From Ceratothoa steindachneri (taxonomy: Eukaryota; Arthropoda; Malacostraca; Isopoda; Cymothoidae): a stretch of 64,000 nucleotides of DNA. A model generated the notes under the pieces. That model had not been told where the DNA came from and ran no database searches. It saw nothing but the letters and a program-made list of their open reading frames with translations. Positions 20,881 to 33,915 of this stretch are shown here, in pieces (positions within the stretch are counted from its first letter, which is position 1; each line of letters begins with the position of its first letter). The stretch lies in NCBI GenBank assembly GCA_963969495.1, contig OZ018326.1, positions 177,981,497 through 178,045,496 of the forward strand, read 5' to 3'. The position numbers and the translations under genes were made by a program.

Positions 20881-21759
20881 TTTCCATATGCCCTAGCTTT
20901 CCCCTCCCATCAATCTACGTTGAGAGTCGGGATCCACTTTCTATTGCTTACTCTGTCCAGGCTGCTTCTTTAGTGTTTTGGGGTGATGTTTTTATCCCTC
21001 CCACTTCACTTTTTGTCTGAACTTAGCGTTTGAAATCTGCTCGCAGGTGCTGTGATTTAGGGTTCCATTCTGGCTGAGCAGAGATTCATACACCGATTCG
21101 GGGTCGACTTCAGTCATATTTTCATTTGAATATCTTGGTTTTAATTCCATGGAAAATATCCCTGGGCTTCATCTCCCCGGGAAAGGGAAACTGATCGCAA
21201 GCGTAAATTTTTGGATTAATGCTATCCACCCGCAATCTTTTGTTTCTCCTTTTCTTTCCCTTGGCTTTCTTGGTTTGTGGGACTTCGGAGTCCGAGGAAT
21301 CTTAGGATTCCGAGGAACTATTGGTGTCGGTATTTTCTTTCTGTGGTGATTTATTGATTCTGTTTGGGTGCATGAGTTTTCACATCGACGGATGGTTTCT
21401 TTCCTTTTTTGTTGGTATCTTTTTAGGTAGTGCCTTGCCCGTTTGTTCGTTGGTTTAAAACCATCTGCAGTTGCAGTAAATCCGTGGAGGGAGAATTATC
21501 TGGGAACCACCATTGTTCCATCCTATTTTTGGCTAACATTTGGTTTAGCTCGGTTGCAAACGTGCCAGGGCGAATGAGGTTCAGACGTGTGCGTGAAGGA
21601 TGCACGTCATAATCTTCATAGAGTTCGATTTTTGTAGTTTAAGATAAGTCTTCTTATTGTCTACTTCCGAGAGTGACACATTTGCCGCTTAGGCGTAGGA
21701 CGTGTTTGCTCTACGTGTTTCTGCTTTCTTATTTGCTTCTTGTTTGTTTTAAATTATTT

Positions 21760-22950
21760 CTTTTTTAACGGGACATGACATGGCCATTGTTCCGTGTCCT
21801 TGGCTGCAGTTAACACATTTTCCGAGGTTACTAGTGCACAACCTCCAATTGTGGCTTTTGTGGCTGCATTTAGAGCATGATTCTTGTGGCTATTTGCAGT
21901 CTTTTTTGGCGTGTGCTTCCATCTTATAACATCTGAAACAAAATTGAAATGGAGTGTAATCTCCCTTCTATATCTGTTCCCCACTAATTTTGGCATTGAA
22001 CATTAATAGGCCTTGTTCCTTTGCCTTTTGCACCATAGTTGTTTCGGCGAAGAGTAACCTGAAGACAATGGTTTTGTCGCTGACATCCATTCTATTTTTT
22101 TAGAACTTTATCACTTCGACTACCTTGGCCCAGGTTTGCCGAAGTGGATCACCTCCATGATTTCATCCTTGGAGTGTTGTCCAATCCATGGATCGATTCG
22201 CCGGCACACCACGCTCCTGTGGTCCAGGATCAATGGTGGTACTGCTAGCTGCAGCCCAATGCCCCGAAGGACCTAAACTGCCTTCTCCTTGGTAATGTCT
22301 TCGATATCTTTTTCTTTTTCGCAGATTGCGATGTAACCCGAGGTTATGTCCAAGCAGCCTCACCATGGCAAAGCCCAATTTGCCATACACAGCTTCGATT
22401 ACGTTCTCTCTGCTAGGCTTGGGCTGTCCCTCGACTACCCTAGAGGTATTCTTGTTGTATGGTCTTGGGCCATCTCTTCGAGAGACTGCCCCTCTGCACT
22501 CGGTTTACTTCTCCTCCCAAGTCTCTTATTATTGGTGACTTGATTCTAGTATAGTTTCGTGCTCCCTTTCTTCTTATGATGATGTTTTCTTGTTTCTTTT
22601 TTAATGACTCCCTATACTTCGTCGCTCAGCTTTCGTGTACGTGAACTGCCAATTGAGGGGATGAATGATGATGGATGAACCCGGGTAGGCCTCTCAGATG
22701 GGTGAAGTGTGGCAGACTTAATGATGGGTGGTGATAGAATTATCTACCACCACCCGGGGGTGCCGCCCCATCTGAGGTTTGAATTTCGATGCTGTTTCAA
22801 ACTTACACAGGGATGGTTGCATGTCCCCCTGTAGTTTTTGCCGGAATCTATCCGTAGAGATTATAGCGAACTCTTCCCCAAAGATTTTAGCATCGCCTCG
22901 TAACTGAGAGGTCTTTTTTCTAGAGTTCCAGAGTGGGCTAATCCTCAAAC
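21760..22950 (-). pseudogene. Gag-like ORF1 with three zinc knuckles
   Basis: The minus strand at about 21,960-21,770 reads CFRCYKMEAHAKKDC, CSKCSHKSHNWRLC and CVNCSQGHGTMAMSC, a series of CCHC-type knuckles in one frame interrupted by one stop. Upstream lies a region with RRIDPWIGQHSKDEIMEVI (about 22,205-22,140) and, at 22,948-22,718, an open 76-codon piece with GDAKIFGEEFAIISTDRF. This is the usual layout of the gag-like ORF1 of I- and Jockey-type elements. Several frameshifts are needed between pieces. Confidence 0.65.
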
Positions 22951-23170
22951 CTGCTTTCTTTTACGTCTCCAATTATGTCTATCAAAGTGGACCGACATAG
23001 TTGGAGCGAGACTAGATGAATGGCAGTTCAGTTCATTTCAGCTTCGCAACTCCGTCGAGGGAGAGGGGGCGAGGTTAGGTCGACATTAAGTCGCTTTGGA
23101 GCTGGTTAAAAAAGTCTTCCGGAGAGTCCCCGTGGATCTTGACGTTATGAGGCAGCCTAACCTAATCCTT

Positions 23171-23924
23171 TTTCTCCTTAATCAAGTAAGAGATGTAGTT
23201 TTAGCTTAGTTTTTTCAATGAATTCTTCAGCCTTCACTCTCACTATTTGTCCACAATTTCAATATGAACTTATTCGGGATTATTTATATTATGGAAACAA
23301 ATAAAAATATTAAGTGATAGCGATGTAATTATTCTGTATGCTGAACTGTAATAATATGCATAAATATATTGAAACTGAGTTTGATAATTATTTGTGATGG
23401 GTAAATAAAATATTTTTAAAATTAAATTGAGAAAAATAAGAATTAATATTTTTTATTTATATAAAAATAAGAAATTACTACAAGTTCCAACGGTCTTTCC
23501 TTCTCTACTTTTGATATCTTAAACTGACCTTCGGAAATATTAAGGATTCCTCTACATAATCCTGTAACATTTCCTTTGGCCTTCCAAAGAACAACTGGCT
23601 AGTGAACTTGAAGCAAAATTTTGGACATTGATCCTTCGGTAGTCGACGGAAATTATTGTAATTTTCACTACAACTAAATTTACTTCATGCACGATAAGAA
23701 CTGATCTCCAAAATAGCTGAACGTGTGATGCGTGCTTAAAGTGTTAAATATTTACATTTTTATCTCTTCCGTTATTTGAGAAAAAATATCTACATTAAAA
23801 TATTTTCTGTAACCTAAGGATTTGTCTTAAATTAAAAGTTCCCTTCATATTTGTATTGCAATGCGCTATTTTCTGTTGGCGTTTACTCTATGCTCTCATT
23901 GCAATTTGTTAGCATAATTACAAC
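23171..23924. other. AT-rich DNA without recognised gene
   Basis: Strongly AT-rich unique sequence with short frames only. Nothing recognised. Confidence 0.5.
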
Positions 23925-24213
23925 ATGGCCAAAGCAAGAGGAAAGTTGGCACGTAGGCCCGAAGGCGCGAGAACTTCTTATACAAAACAAAATAATTTCA
24001 TGGAAGATCTGTTGCGAAGATTAAAATCGATGATGCTAAACTCAAATGAACTCAAGTCTTGAAAAGGAATTTTTATCGAAATTAAAAAATCTAAACGAAG
24101 CAAATCAAAACTTGCTATTAGATGACGAATCCAGTTTTGTGGCCTATGTGGAAGTGTGCGTAGATCAAAACAATAAAATGTGGACTTGTCTAAATGCCAC
24201 ACAAAAAGATTAA
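23925..24213 (+). pseudogene. Two overlapping small open frames, unknown
   Basis: An ATG at 23,925 opens 45 codons (MAKARGKLARRPEGARTSYT at the start) ending at 24,062. An ATG at 24,046 in another frame opens 55 codons (MNSSLEKEFLSKLKNLNEAN at the start) ending at 24,213. Both have ordinary, charged, protein-like composition in an AT-rich background and overlap by a few codons, as a single gene with one frameshift would. I do not recognise the product. A perfect hairpin follows 28 bases after the second stop. A chance pair of frames is the main alternative. Confidence 0.25.
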
Positions 24214-24241
24214 TCACTCTAATCACCACAGGGTTAACACT

Positions 24242-24267
24242 ATGGGAGACCATCAGTGGTCTCCCAT
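24242..24267. repeat. Perfect 11-bp inverted repeat hairpin
   Basis: ATGGGAGACCA, loop TCAG, then TGGTCTCCCAT. The stem is perfect and GC-richer than its surroundings. It does not match the histone mRNA stem-loop. Its role is unknown. Confidence 0.8.
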
Positions 24268-24372
24268 TTCATGACCTCCAAATATTAGCCTTGTATCATG
24301 AATTTGCTTAACAGATGGGACAATTGAATGGTTAGCCACAAAAAGTATTGGAAAGTTTCCTTAAGGCTGATA

Positions 24373-24715
24373 TACGAGGGGCGGTCAATAAGTTTTGCAA
24401 TTCAGATATAAGGAAAGGAGATATGAGGAAAAGTGTTTAATTGTTTTTCAATATAACTACCCTCGACTTTAATGCACTTGCGCCACTTCTCCCTGAGGCT
24501 TCGAATTCCCGACTGCTGTTCAATCCACTCCTGGACGGCGAGCTGGTTCATATAGCAGTGGGGAAGTGTTTTTTAATTTACGATCGATATCCTGGCAGAG
24601 GAATCGAGAAACAGGGGACTTCATGCACAAGGCTTTTACCAGCGCAAAGTACTCGTTCCTCTCCATAAAAGAGTGTGGCGCAATAGGGACGGAGCAACTA
24701 ACAGTGAACACACTT
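24373..24715 (-). pseudogene. Mariner-like transposase C-terminus with terminal repeat
   Basis: The minus strand reads SGIRSLREKWRKCIKVEGSY followed by IEKQ (about 24,510-24,450), the C-terminal pattern of mariner transposases (Lys-Cys-Ile, then Gly-x-Tyr-Ile/Val-Glu-Lys). After it comes a segment whose plus-strand form is TACGAGGGGCGGTCAATAAG at 24,373-24,392, typical of a mariner terminal repeat. The upstream part to 24,715 is frameshifted. No partner terminal repeat is visible nearby, so only the 3' end remains. Mariner transposases cut and paste DNA at TA targets. Confidence 0.65.
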
Positions 24716-24949
24716 CTTTAGATTTTGCTGGTTCTATATAGGTTTTTTCTCTTAATAATACAATAAGGTTACGGCTTAGTCAACTTGGTATTACGTAAGA
24801 TTTATTCCTATTTAGCTATTGTATATCTATTATTACTGGAAGCAGACATAATCACGCCTTTTCTCCTCTAATTTCTTAGCATTTTACTCCTAAATTTATA
24901 TGTTGTTGGCAGTTATTGCCTAGGAGTTCATGGGGCTTTTCTTTTCTCA

Positions 24950-27640
24950 TCCCCTTAACGGGAGTTGCCTTTTTGTGTTACCCATTCAGACGGTTCGTCA
25001 AATAGGAACAAGACAAAATGGTTCCAACGTAGGCTTAGGGTATTGGTAAACAGCCCTACCCGTCCGGGGGTTCACTCTTTTGAATCGTTCTGTGTTTGAT
25101 TGTTAGGTGTCCAGTTTGGGGATGCGTGTGGGAAGGGGGTCAGCTACGACTTTGACAAACCTTTGCATCAGGGCGCCTGCCTTTTGCAACGAGCGGTCTC
25201 CCTGGGGGAGAGGTAGCGCGCTAGTGCCCGGACCCTGCGCACACCGAGTAGGTGATGGCAGTTTTATCCTAGGGGCGAAGGGTTAATCAACATCCATATG
25301 GGTGTAAAAAAAACTTCGGGTCCTCATAAGGTGGACTACCAGGTCCCAAAGTCATCATCTATGGATGTTATGCTGCTGAAGAGAATCAGATGAGAGCACC
25401 TCCTACTGCTTCAGAAATCCAGGATAAGGAAGTTGGTAGCAAGTCACCTGTTTTGCTCTCTACATCACCACAAAACGGAGACAAAATTATGATAAATGAT
25501 ATCCTACAATTCCTCACATACAATGCAATACACATTATCATAAAGAAGTTTGGTACTCAAACGAGAATCAGAATAAATTATGAGAAGAATGATACTATCA
25601 ACAGATGTTTTGATATCTTCTTGACGGAAAAGGCCGCTCAGGCAGCTCTTGAACATGCAAATTCCTTACCGATATGTGACAAGAAATCATCTGCCAGACT
25701 CGTAAGATCGAGTAATCTAGAAGAAACATATTTGAAGACCATCTATCAAAAGAGGAGGGAAGTCCACGAAAATTACACACTCCATACTGGTTCATTCCCA
25801 ATGATAAAGAGGGCAGGGCAATATTTTCCGAGCCACCTGGTATCTGGAAAGAGAGATAAGACTCATCCCCGAAGGCCATCTAAAAATTATGGGAAGGTAG
25901 CCCGCATAAACGCCAAAGATGTCATCCAGGCTAGAATGCTCTCTAACCTCCTATGTCCATCTGATGGCCTGTTCGAAAGCATTAAGCCACACAAAACCTC
26001 TGACTTCAGTAAGGGGTGCATATACAACTATGACCTCTTCGACTTCTCCAAAGTGGAGATAGTTGAGATATGCCCCGACTATATAAGCCATGTCACAAAA
26101 ATGAAGCGGTCGAAAAACTTGATAATCTTGGTTTTCTTCTGCTACTTCCCATAGGATCAAGATCGTTCCTTAATCAATGTAGGTAAATCCCCTCACAAAA
26201 AGGTCCCTCCTATGCCACGGGTGCTTCAAGAATGGTCATTGGGGAGAACTTTAAAGATGCCCCAAGATGTGGCAACGGCTGTGCTCCAGATAACCATGCC
26301 ACGACGGAATGCAGTAAAGTGGCCTACTGCTCCCACCCGCAATGTAAAACCTATAAATTGGAGCAGAGCATCCTACAACTGCCCAACTCCAAAAAATTCA
26401 GGTTGGGGAGCGCTAGTAGAGAGCCATGTTTCGGCAGGGAAAAGAGGGAGGACAGAAGCTCATCTTTTCTATCATGGCTAGCCACGCTGCTAAAGAAACA
26501 GTCCAACTCCTAGAAAGTGCATTTATTTCTGCGGCAGAAAAGAACAGATTTGGTCCTTTAGAAAATGAGGCTGAGTTGAGACATGGCAACACAACTGAGT
26601 CACCCCCGGTGTACTCAATCCAAGCTGCAAAACCCAAGCCAAAGAGGGACCTATATACAAAATAATCATACCAGAAGAGATGTCGCCCCTTTTCAGAGTA
26701 CTTGGAGTTGATGGAGGCGCCACTACCGCCCAAAGTCATCCTAGCAATGGAGGTGCTGCAGCAAGAGGCCGTACCTGGTACATCCATATCTCTAAAAACG
26801 CCAACAAGCCATCACCAAGATCCCAACAACATGTCGTTTAACGGCGATATGGAGGAATGGCAGAGCAACACTGACACTTGATTCAACCTGAAGTTCCGCT
26901 CGCCAACCAATGAGAAAGAAGACAGCTTTTCGCACCCTGGGAGGTAGTCCTTCAGTTATTCCGTAACTACACAGACAGGTGGCATGTAACCCTTAGTGGA
27001 ATACTGGGGCTCTAAGAAAAACCATCAAGCTCCGTATAAATACGGGGAAGAAGCAAATAGGAAATGTCCTCCCCCCTACCTTTATCTCAGGAGAAGGTTT
27101 AAAAAAAATTAAGTTTTACCGCAGGCACAGTGGCGGAAAAGAAAAGCATAGTGGTCTTTAAACCTCGATCGAAATCAATATTGCCATGATCCTGCAGTGA
27201 ACATTCGTGGTATATGAGCAAACTGTGAGAAACATGCCACCCTTGTGCTAGACTCCTCCCCAGGAGTTATCTGCTTTCTAGAGAGCATGACAAGGCATGG
27301 TAATTGTCCCTGCCCCACCTCATATGAGTTGCTGCAAACTCTTACTTCCGATGTAGGTGGACATTGGTGCGGTGGTTGTTTATACCGCCAATAAATAAAA
27401 ATACAACCCTCATGAGAGCTGTGGCATGAAGCGTCGTTCTAATACAGTGTGCTCAATTTATATACCACCAAGTGGCGAGGTTCTACCCCAGAACTTATCA
27501 AAACTTGTTGTCATTTGCTGTGGGTAGGATCAATCCTCAATAGAGTGACTCCCTCTTCGCCTTTATTGATGGAGAAGACTTAGTTGTCATCATCCATACA
27601 ATACTTCAGGCATGACAAAAAAAGAGTGAACTTTGATAGA
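24950..27640 (+). mobile_element. Non-LTR retrotransposon, gag plus partial endonuclease, RT missing
   Basis: The plus strand holds a leader from about 24,950, an ORF1 (25,390 to about 26,670) and then traces of an endonuclease start: KHATLVLDSSPGVICFLES and MTRHGNCPCPTSYELL (about 27,225-27,345), then SIYIPPSGEVLPQNLSKL (about 27,455-27,505). No RT follows. The element is unlike the I-like family of 13-18 kb and unlike the 19.7-23.2 kb element. It is a second case in this window of a non-LTR copy without its 3' half. The 5' border is approximate. Confidence 0.6.
25390..26670 (+). pseudogene. Gag-like ORF1 with zinc knuckles
   Basis: An open frame of 254 codons (25,390-26,154) is basic and hydrophilic, with no domain I recognise (ILQFLTYNAIHIIIKKFG, CFDIFLTEKAAQAALEH). 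Frameshifted sequence right after it gives zinc knuckles: CHGCFKNGHW (about 26,215-26,245), then a CG..C..DNHATTEC run and YCSHPQC (about 26,265-26,345). A long N-terminal region followed by CCHC knuckles is the pattern of non-LTR gag-like proteins. A final open piece (26,426-26,665) contains ESAFISAAEKNRFGPLE. At least two frameshifts break it. Confidence 0.6.
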
Positions 27641-30600
27641 TGGAAACAAATTAAGATCGATTCGCTGCCTGCAGCTGGTGGTTTTCTCTCTGCGGGTGAG
27701 AGACGCTAAAATTACTCATAGGCTCCTTATGGAGAGGGCTCCACCACGTTAATGTAATGATTGTTTAGTGCCACTCTCGTTGTTTCACATGATGGGGAGT
27801 ATCCCAGAGTGGGAGATATCTGCAAAGCCCATCTTGTGAGGCACCGGTGGCAGATGGTGCCTTCTCATTACTCTCTATGCTTGGCAAGGCTTGTGAAGTG
27901 GATCGGGATTTGATTATATTTTTTAAATAGGCTGGTATCCTCGAACATATACAATATAATTTTAAAATACTTTTTTTCAAATATATTTTATCTTCGCCCA
28001 TTTACTGATCATCTTTTACCCGTACATCCCCATCCTCTTCATACATCCATCAGAGCATTATTCGGCGAATAACTTAAAATAAATTCATCAGCCCTAATTC
28101 ATCTATTCAGTCTCATTTACCGATCAACCTCACCATCTCTCATACATTTACTCATCCATCTATAAATCATTACTCATCCATTCACCCTCATTCTTTCATA
28201 GCTTTGTACTACATCTGTAAATACTCATTGTTTTAAATTTATTTATTTTATAATTTTTTTTATAATTATTGAATCGTAATTGAAAATCTTTAACCATTTT
28301 AATCTTCTCCCATCCGTCATCCATCCATCACTCATTCACTGGAAATAACAAATCGACAAAGTACATTAAAAGCTTTAGCTGCTGTCAATAACGTAGTAAT
28401 TGTGCCACTCAAATCCAATTAATCAATTCTTTTCTCATTTCGTATCCTAATGAAAATATAGCTATTGTTTAATTATAAAAATCTAGAATTAATGAGCATT
28501 GTAAAAGCATTCGCAGATAAAAAGTTATGCATATAAAGACTAGTAGTAAACGCAAGACGGGTGGATGTGAAAGGCTCCACCAAAACTGCTGATATTGGAA
28601 AGATTTCTTGTAAACTTCCCCCAACTTGAGCATAATGTGGTAGTTTCTACTCCCCAACCAGCCATAAGTGTAGATACGAATTTTTGTATCTTTCTCTATA
28701 TCTTCGAAATTTATAGTATAAAAAGGGTTAGTTCCAATGTACAAACAAAGGTAATCGCGAGGTGACAACTGAGGATCACCGAAACTGTGCCTGAATTCCT
28801 TTAGACCCCTAACTTATGTCTAAATTCTGCAAGATACCAAGATACCATCCGAGTAGTATTAAGAAAGTTTTTTCTCCCACAATATCAGATTTGAACATCA
28901 CCCCTACTTTAAGCTTAAAATAAAATAAAAAAATATTAGAGTTGATTTTGTGTTAGGAAGTCTTTTTCCACCCAAAACTACTTTCTCCAGGTAAAATGGA
29001 ATCTATCTCAAATTTCCAACTAATAAATCCTTAAGAAATAAATCTAACGATTTTTTAGGACGTATAATTTATATATTTGAATAAAGTCACCCGTACGCTT
29101 TATCTCCTTAATCAGACTTCAAAAAAACTCCTGAAGGATCCTTTTGGTTCAAAATGCTATGGGCCATGAAAGCTGGATGTTTCATGTTGTTAAACTTATA
29201 ATGGAATTTGGCCATATATGCTATTCAGCCTCTCTAATTCAGAATGAAAATAGGAATCATATAATGATCGAAGCAAAACCTTTCCTGTGAATTTATCGGA
29301 CACAAAACATTGTCAACCCTTAAATATAACTAAGATTTTATTATATGCAATGCTGACAATTTGCCTTTTATGTCATTTAAACCTATAGTATGAGGAAAAA
29401 AACAGCTCTTCAACTGCTTCATTTCCTTCCGCCCGACTACCTTTTCGCCATGTCATGAATTGGCTACAGGTAATTTAAGACAAATATTTAAGTGGCAACT
29501 ATGGATAAGGATAAAATCCTTTTCTTTAGAAATTTAGTCTATCACAAGCCTCAGATGAAAATGATCGAAGGAAAATGTATAATTTGCTCCTTAGTGTTTT
29601 GCTTCCCTATTACGTCAACGGTTAGACAATGTACACAAGATAATAAATTAAACTAAGGATACACAAATCATTCTCCTAGATTCAACTACCTATACTTTAA
29701 AATAACTTATTATCCCTTCTTAAATCTGTTGTAAATGACTTGATGACAACTTTCAATGAAAGAATACGTCCAAGTTCAAAAGTACCATCACACCTAATGG
29801 AAATCAGTTAATTATGTACACCAAGAATGAAAATATAGTCCGTGAATATGCATCTAAATGATCAAATGTCTCAATAAAAACAATGTGAAAACATAAGATA
29901 TTTTTTTTATAGTGTAGATGTAGTTTCGTGTATTCTTGCCTCATCTTTTATCTTTACAATGTATTGTGATTAGACCTGAAAGTTCCGTTAATAAGAGACC
30001 AAAGTACTTTATTACACATATTTAAAAAGTTTTCATGCTTCCTCACTATGTACCGTACAGCTGAAAGATAAGGTGAGAAACCTTGAAATTATCTCTGTAC
30101 TGAAAAATAAATTTTTTCTCTTTCTCTTTACTTTATTGAATAAATTTATTTGAATGTTTATTTTGCCAAAAACAGAAGCTACTCGTAACTCTATTCTACT
30201 ATTCTTTCACATGCAATCACATATACAGCAGATGTTCGTTTGGAAAATGCATTGAGATGTCAATGGTCGATAAATATATTTTCTAAAGTGACTACTTATA
30301 CATTTTAGCTATCAAAGGTTGTCGAAAAATTATGGTTAGAATCAATTCCTTTTTTGATATCAATCCTCTTGTGCTTCTTTAAGAATTATACGTGGTTGAT
30401 TTCAAGAGATAGCATGAGTAATTGAAAATGGAAAAAACTTTTAATATAAATATTTCGGCTTCGCGTATATATGTACATATTTTACCAATTTCACTAATAT
30501 TTTAATAATATGTGAAGGCAGACAGGAAAATTAGGAAGCTTTGCTAATAATTTATAGAATGAGAAGTTGCACGCTGAGGGGACAGCGAGAACGTGAGAAC

Positions 30601-31869
30601 AAGGTTAAGATTTGGTTGCACAAAGGTCAGAGGCTCTCATAGGGCAACACAGAAGGAGCTTGGGTTTAGCGCAGAATCCGGAGTTGAATTACTGACTATG
30701 ACTGACTCTCTTGCTTAGGAGTCTTTCCTACCTATTAATACTACTGCTTTGTTGCTACTGCTATTTACATAAAACTAAGAAGCGGAAACCAACAGAGGCA
30801 TTTTCAACAGAAAATGTGTAATTAAGAGATCTGATACGTAGGGGGAGAAGAAGAGAAAGGGGTTTTCCATGATACATCTCAACCCTTTTGCTTAATTATA
30901 ATAAGATTAAATAAATTGCCTTTAATTAACATTTGAAACCTACAACGTGCCCTCACGAATCTAGCAATACCCATTTTGTACTAAGATGGAGGAAGTGAAA
31001 TTAAGATCGTAAATTCAAACAGTTCTTTTTTCGCTGCTAGATTTTAGATTGATGCTTTCATTTGTTTGCGTTGATGCGAAGAGCCAGTTTAACTTACAAT
31101 TTTACAGATAACATGAGCCCATGAGAGAATATCAAAAAAAGGGCGATCAGTAATATTCATTTTTAGAATGTTCTTTTATCATATGAGATAGGGTCACTTA
31201 CTTCGCATTGAATATGAGCATCATCCAGTCATACTCATCTTAGTGTGAAAGCGGCTATCACGTCAGATGTCAACCGCATTTCAGGGCTGCTTACATTATA
31301 ATTAATCTAGGGATTGGTCTCTGTTTTCAGCTAGGATTGTCGGATATTATCTTAAAAGTATTCTCTTATAATACATTAATCCACTTGTTGCTTTACATAC
31401 ATATATTCCGTCCTTCTTAATAGTTTTATACATTCTTCGTCAAAGGTTTTGGTCTAGTAAATATGTGCTTCGACCTAAGAACAGCCAAATAAAGAAAGGA
31501 TTATACCAAAGGATCCTTTAAATCGACTCATATGAACGATCCACACGCACTTCGGTGGTGACCCATCCGTTATTCAGCATCACAGGCAGCCAGGTGTAAC
31601 CGTATTAACTTATGATTGAGAACGCGTCGGAGGTCGTCAAAAAGATGGCTTGAAATGTGGAATCACACAAATTATGACAATCTCGGACCATCATAAGTCT
31701 GAGAAATGAAATATATCGCTCATCATTTTCTCCTGAAGTTGATATTCAGCAAACCTGAAGCCTCACAAATCATTCACTTTTATCATTTTTCCGACGCTTA
31801 ATCTCAACATAAACAGGAACTCCAGCTTTTGATAGTATATTGCTTTAGGTAGTCCATCTTTTCCGCTGT
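27641..31869. other. Long AT-rich stretch, no recognised gene
   Basis: More than 4 kb of AT-rich sequence with frequent stops. 28,000-28,340 is a degenerate CATC/ATTCA-rich simple repeat on the plus strand. A 99-codon minus-strand frame at 28,768-28,469 has no recognisable motif. I see no transposon coding trace here. Confidence 0.5.
28000..28340. repeat. Degenerate CATC/CATTCA-rich simple repeat
   Basis: The words CATCCATC, ACTCATCC, TTCATC and CATTCA recur at short, irregular spacing, giving a pyrimidine- and A-rich plus strand with few G. It looks like an old, decayed tetranucleotide microsatellite. Confidence 0.55.
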
Positions 31870-31871
31870 CG

Positions 31872-32760
31872 ACGTTATCTCTCTTACTTAAATCCATGTT
31901 TTCTCACTGACTGTACAGGCCAATCCTGGTTAACCATCGCCTGCCACAGGTAGGACATAGAAAATTGGGGGAGGTTTGGGTTCTTGCTCTCTCGAATGCC
32001 GGCGAGCAAGCTTCTTGTATTGAGGGTCTCGTCAGTTTTCTCCAAGATGATCCACTCCCTCATGGATGAGTCGTCTCCCATTCACCCTGTTTAAAGCCGA
32101 CTCCTCCAGATTTTAATGGTTCAACGATGCATTTCTTCAGCGTTTTCTTGATGTTATCCTAGAATCTGAGCTTAGATCTCCACACTGCCCTCTTTCCATC
32201 ATGGATCTGACCATACAGCACTCTGTGTGGAAGTCGTTCTTCACGCATACGTATGAGGTGACCCAGTCATCGAAGCTGGTGTTTAGCAATGATTGCCTCA
32301 ATGCTGGTATTATTGGTTCTCTCCTATATCGAGAGGTGTGGTATTCTGTCTTGCCATCGATAGCTAGGATCTTTTGCAGGCACCTTATGTGGAACGACTC
32401 TAGAGGTTTACATTTCTCCTGTATGTCGTCCATGTTTCACAGCCAAACAGGAGAGATGATAGACATACCTCATTATAGACGGTCATCTTAGTGCGTGCTT
32501 TGCTTCAAGTCTTTATTTTGATATGTAGCGAAGGAATTACAAGGAGTTGACCGAAGGATGCTGCTGCTTGTCTAATGCGGTGCTATATTTTAGCATCCAA
32601 ATAATTATCATTGGAGAGGAAGGTACCAAGGTACTTAAAAGCTGGAAGGTTTGCGAGATTCTCACCAGCAATTTGAAACACTGGCGGATTAGGAGGCACT
32701 TCAGCAGACCACTGTTTGAGTATTTCAATAACCATTTTGTTATGTATCCTTGATATTCCT
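31872..32760 (-). pseudogene. Non-LTR reverse transcriptase C-terminal region, 5' truncated
   Basis: On the minus strand the order is VFQIAGENLANLPAFKYLGT (about 32,685-32,626), FLSNDNYLDAKI, HRIRQAAASFGQLL, VYNEVCLSSLLFGCETWTTY (about 32,480-32,420), KPLESFHIRCLQKILAI (about 32,410-32,360), LTRPSIQEACSPAFE (about 32,040-31,995) and a closing LCPTCGRRWLTRIGLYS (about 31,960-31,910). This is the region after RT in a widespread invertebrate non-LTR lineage, ending in a zinc-binding Cys pair. The clade (RTE-type or other) is not settled. The copy is 5' truncated near 32,760 and has several stops. Confidence 0.7.
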
Positions 32761-32764
32761 CTAT

Positions 32765-33915
32765 TTACAATTCAATATCTCACTTAAGAATTATTATTCC
32801 TCCAAATGTTAAAAATTATAATCTCCTTGAGCAAAAACACAGGGTGATTAAAAATAAAACTAAATATATTCCAAGGAACAAATAGATGAAATGAAAGCAA
32901 AAATCTCTAGAAAGACACGAATGAAAATCTCAAAGATGAGACGCTCATAACGGAAATCTGGATTAAAGAAAAATGCCTCTAACGACCCCGGAGAGGGGTG
33001 GAGCTGAGAATGGCTTTAAAGAATAGGTCGTGAAAGAGTGAGTTCTATATGATTTCTAACTTAGAAAGAAAACGCAAAGAATAGGTAAAAATGTTATATC
33101 AGTTTGGTGAGTATAAAAAGATAAACAAGGTAAAAATTTTTGGGAGGAGTTAACTTTGACCATATTTACCTCAACAAAAGTTTACTTTCTCTTAGTTTCT
33201 CACCGCGAATCATTCATGGTATCTCGAAAGTATAATAGACAATAACATATGTAGTTTACCCAACTCCAATATAAGTTAGTTTGGAAGTTTTTCCAAACTA
33301 TTATTAATGTCAGTCTAAATTTCTTTGTCAAACATTGCTGGCACATTAGCTTCTGATATTAATAGAAAGAAGTTGACAAAGCGAGGTTGTGGCACTTATC
33401 ATAGTGGCAATTTCTAATACCATCATCAGTTATCTTTCAAAACGGTTTAAATTAGATATGAGGTGCGATATACAGCGAGGCATACAAAGTTATTGCCATG
33501 CTATGTTTTTTTCATTTTTAAAACACAAGGTTATGAACAAGACGATTTGTCTAAAAAAAAATGCAGTGAAATATTAAAAGTATAGCAGAGAAATGAGAAA
33601 TTTATATATATCTCAATTTAACGATTTATTTAAACAAAAAAGTAAAGCTAAGCACTACTAAGAGAACAAGTTTGTATTTTAGATGGGTCGTGGGGAGTGC
33701 TTATGTTTGCTTAGCAAAGACGAACAACTCAACAAATCAAACAAAGTAATCGGCCTAACCTAGCTTACAAAACACATCAAAATATATTTTTTTAATAAAC
33801 TACAAAACAACCTAACTAATCTAAATTCCCAATCATATTCACATTTATGAAGGAATTTATCTATTTGATAAAATCTGGGTAGTGTTATTCTTTTATTAGT
33901 CGAATTAAGATAATA
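32765..33915. other. AT-rich DNA without recognised gene
   Basis: AT-rich sequence with short frames only. I see nothing supportable. Confidence 0.5.

Larger units (their letters stand above)
19680..23170 (-). mobile_element. Non-LTR retrotransposon with gag and endonuclease, RT missing
   Basis: On the minus strand the order is gag N-terminal region (about 23,170-22,160), gag zinc knuckles (21,965-21,770), endonuclease (20,880-20,250) and the linker towards RT (20,240 to about 19,850). No RT is found further along to 18,220. The family is different from the 13-18 kb element. Non-LTR copies normally lose their 5' end because reverse transcription starts at the 3' end, so a copy lacking the 3' half points to later breakage or deletion. 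The border near 19,680 is approximate. Confidence 0.7.

Noticed and set aside
28469..28768. 99-codon minus-strand frame
   Set aside because: No recognisable domain, AT-rich background, no supporting signal.
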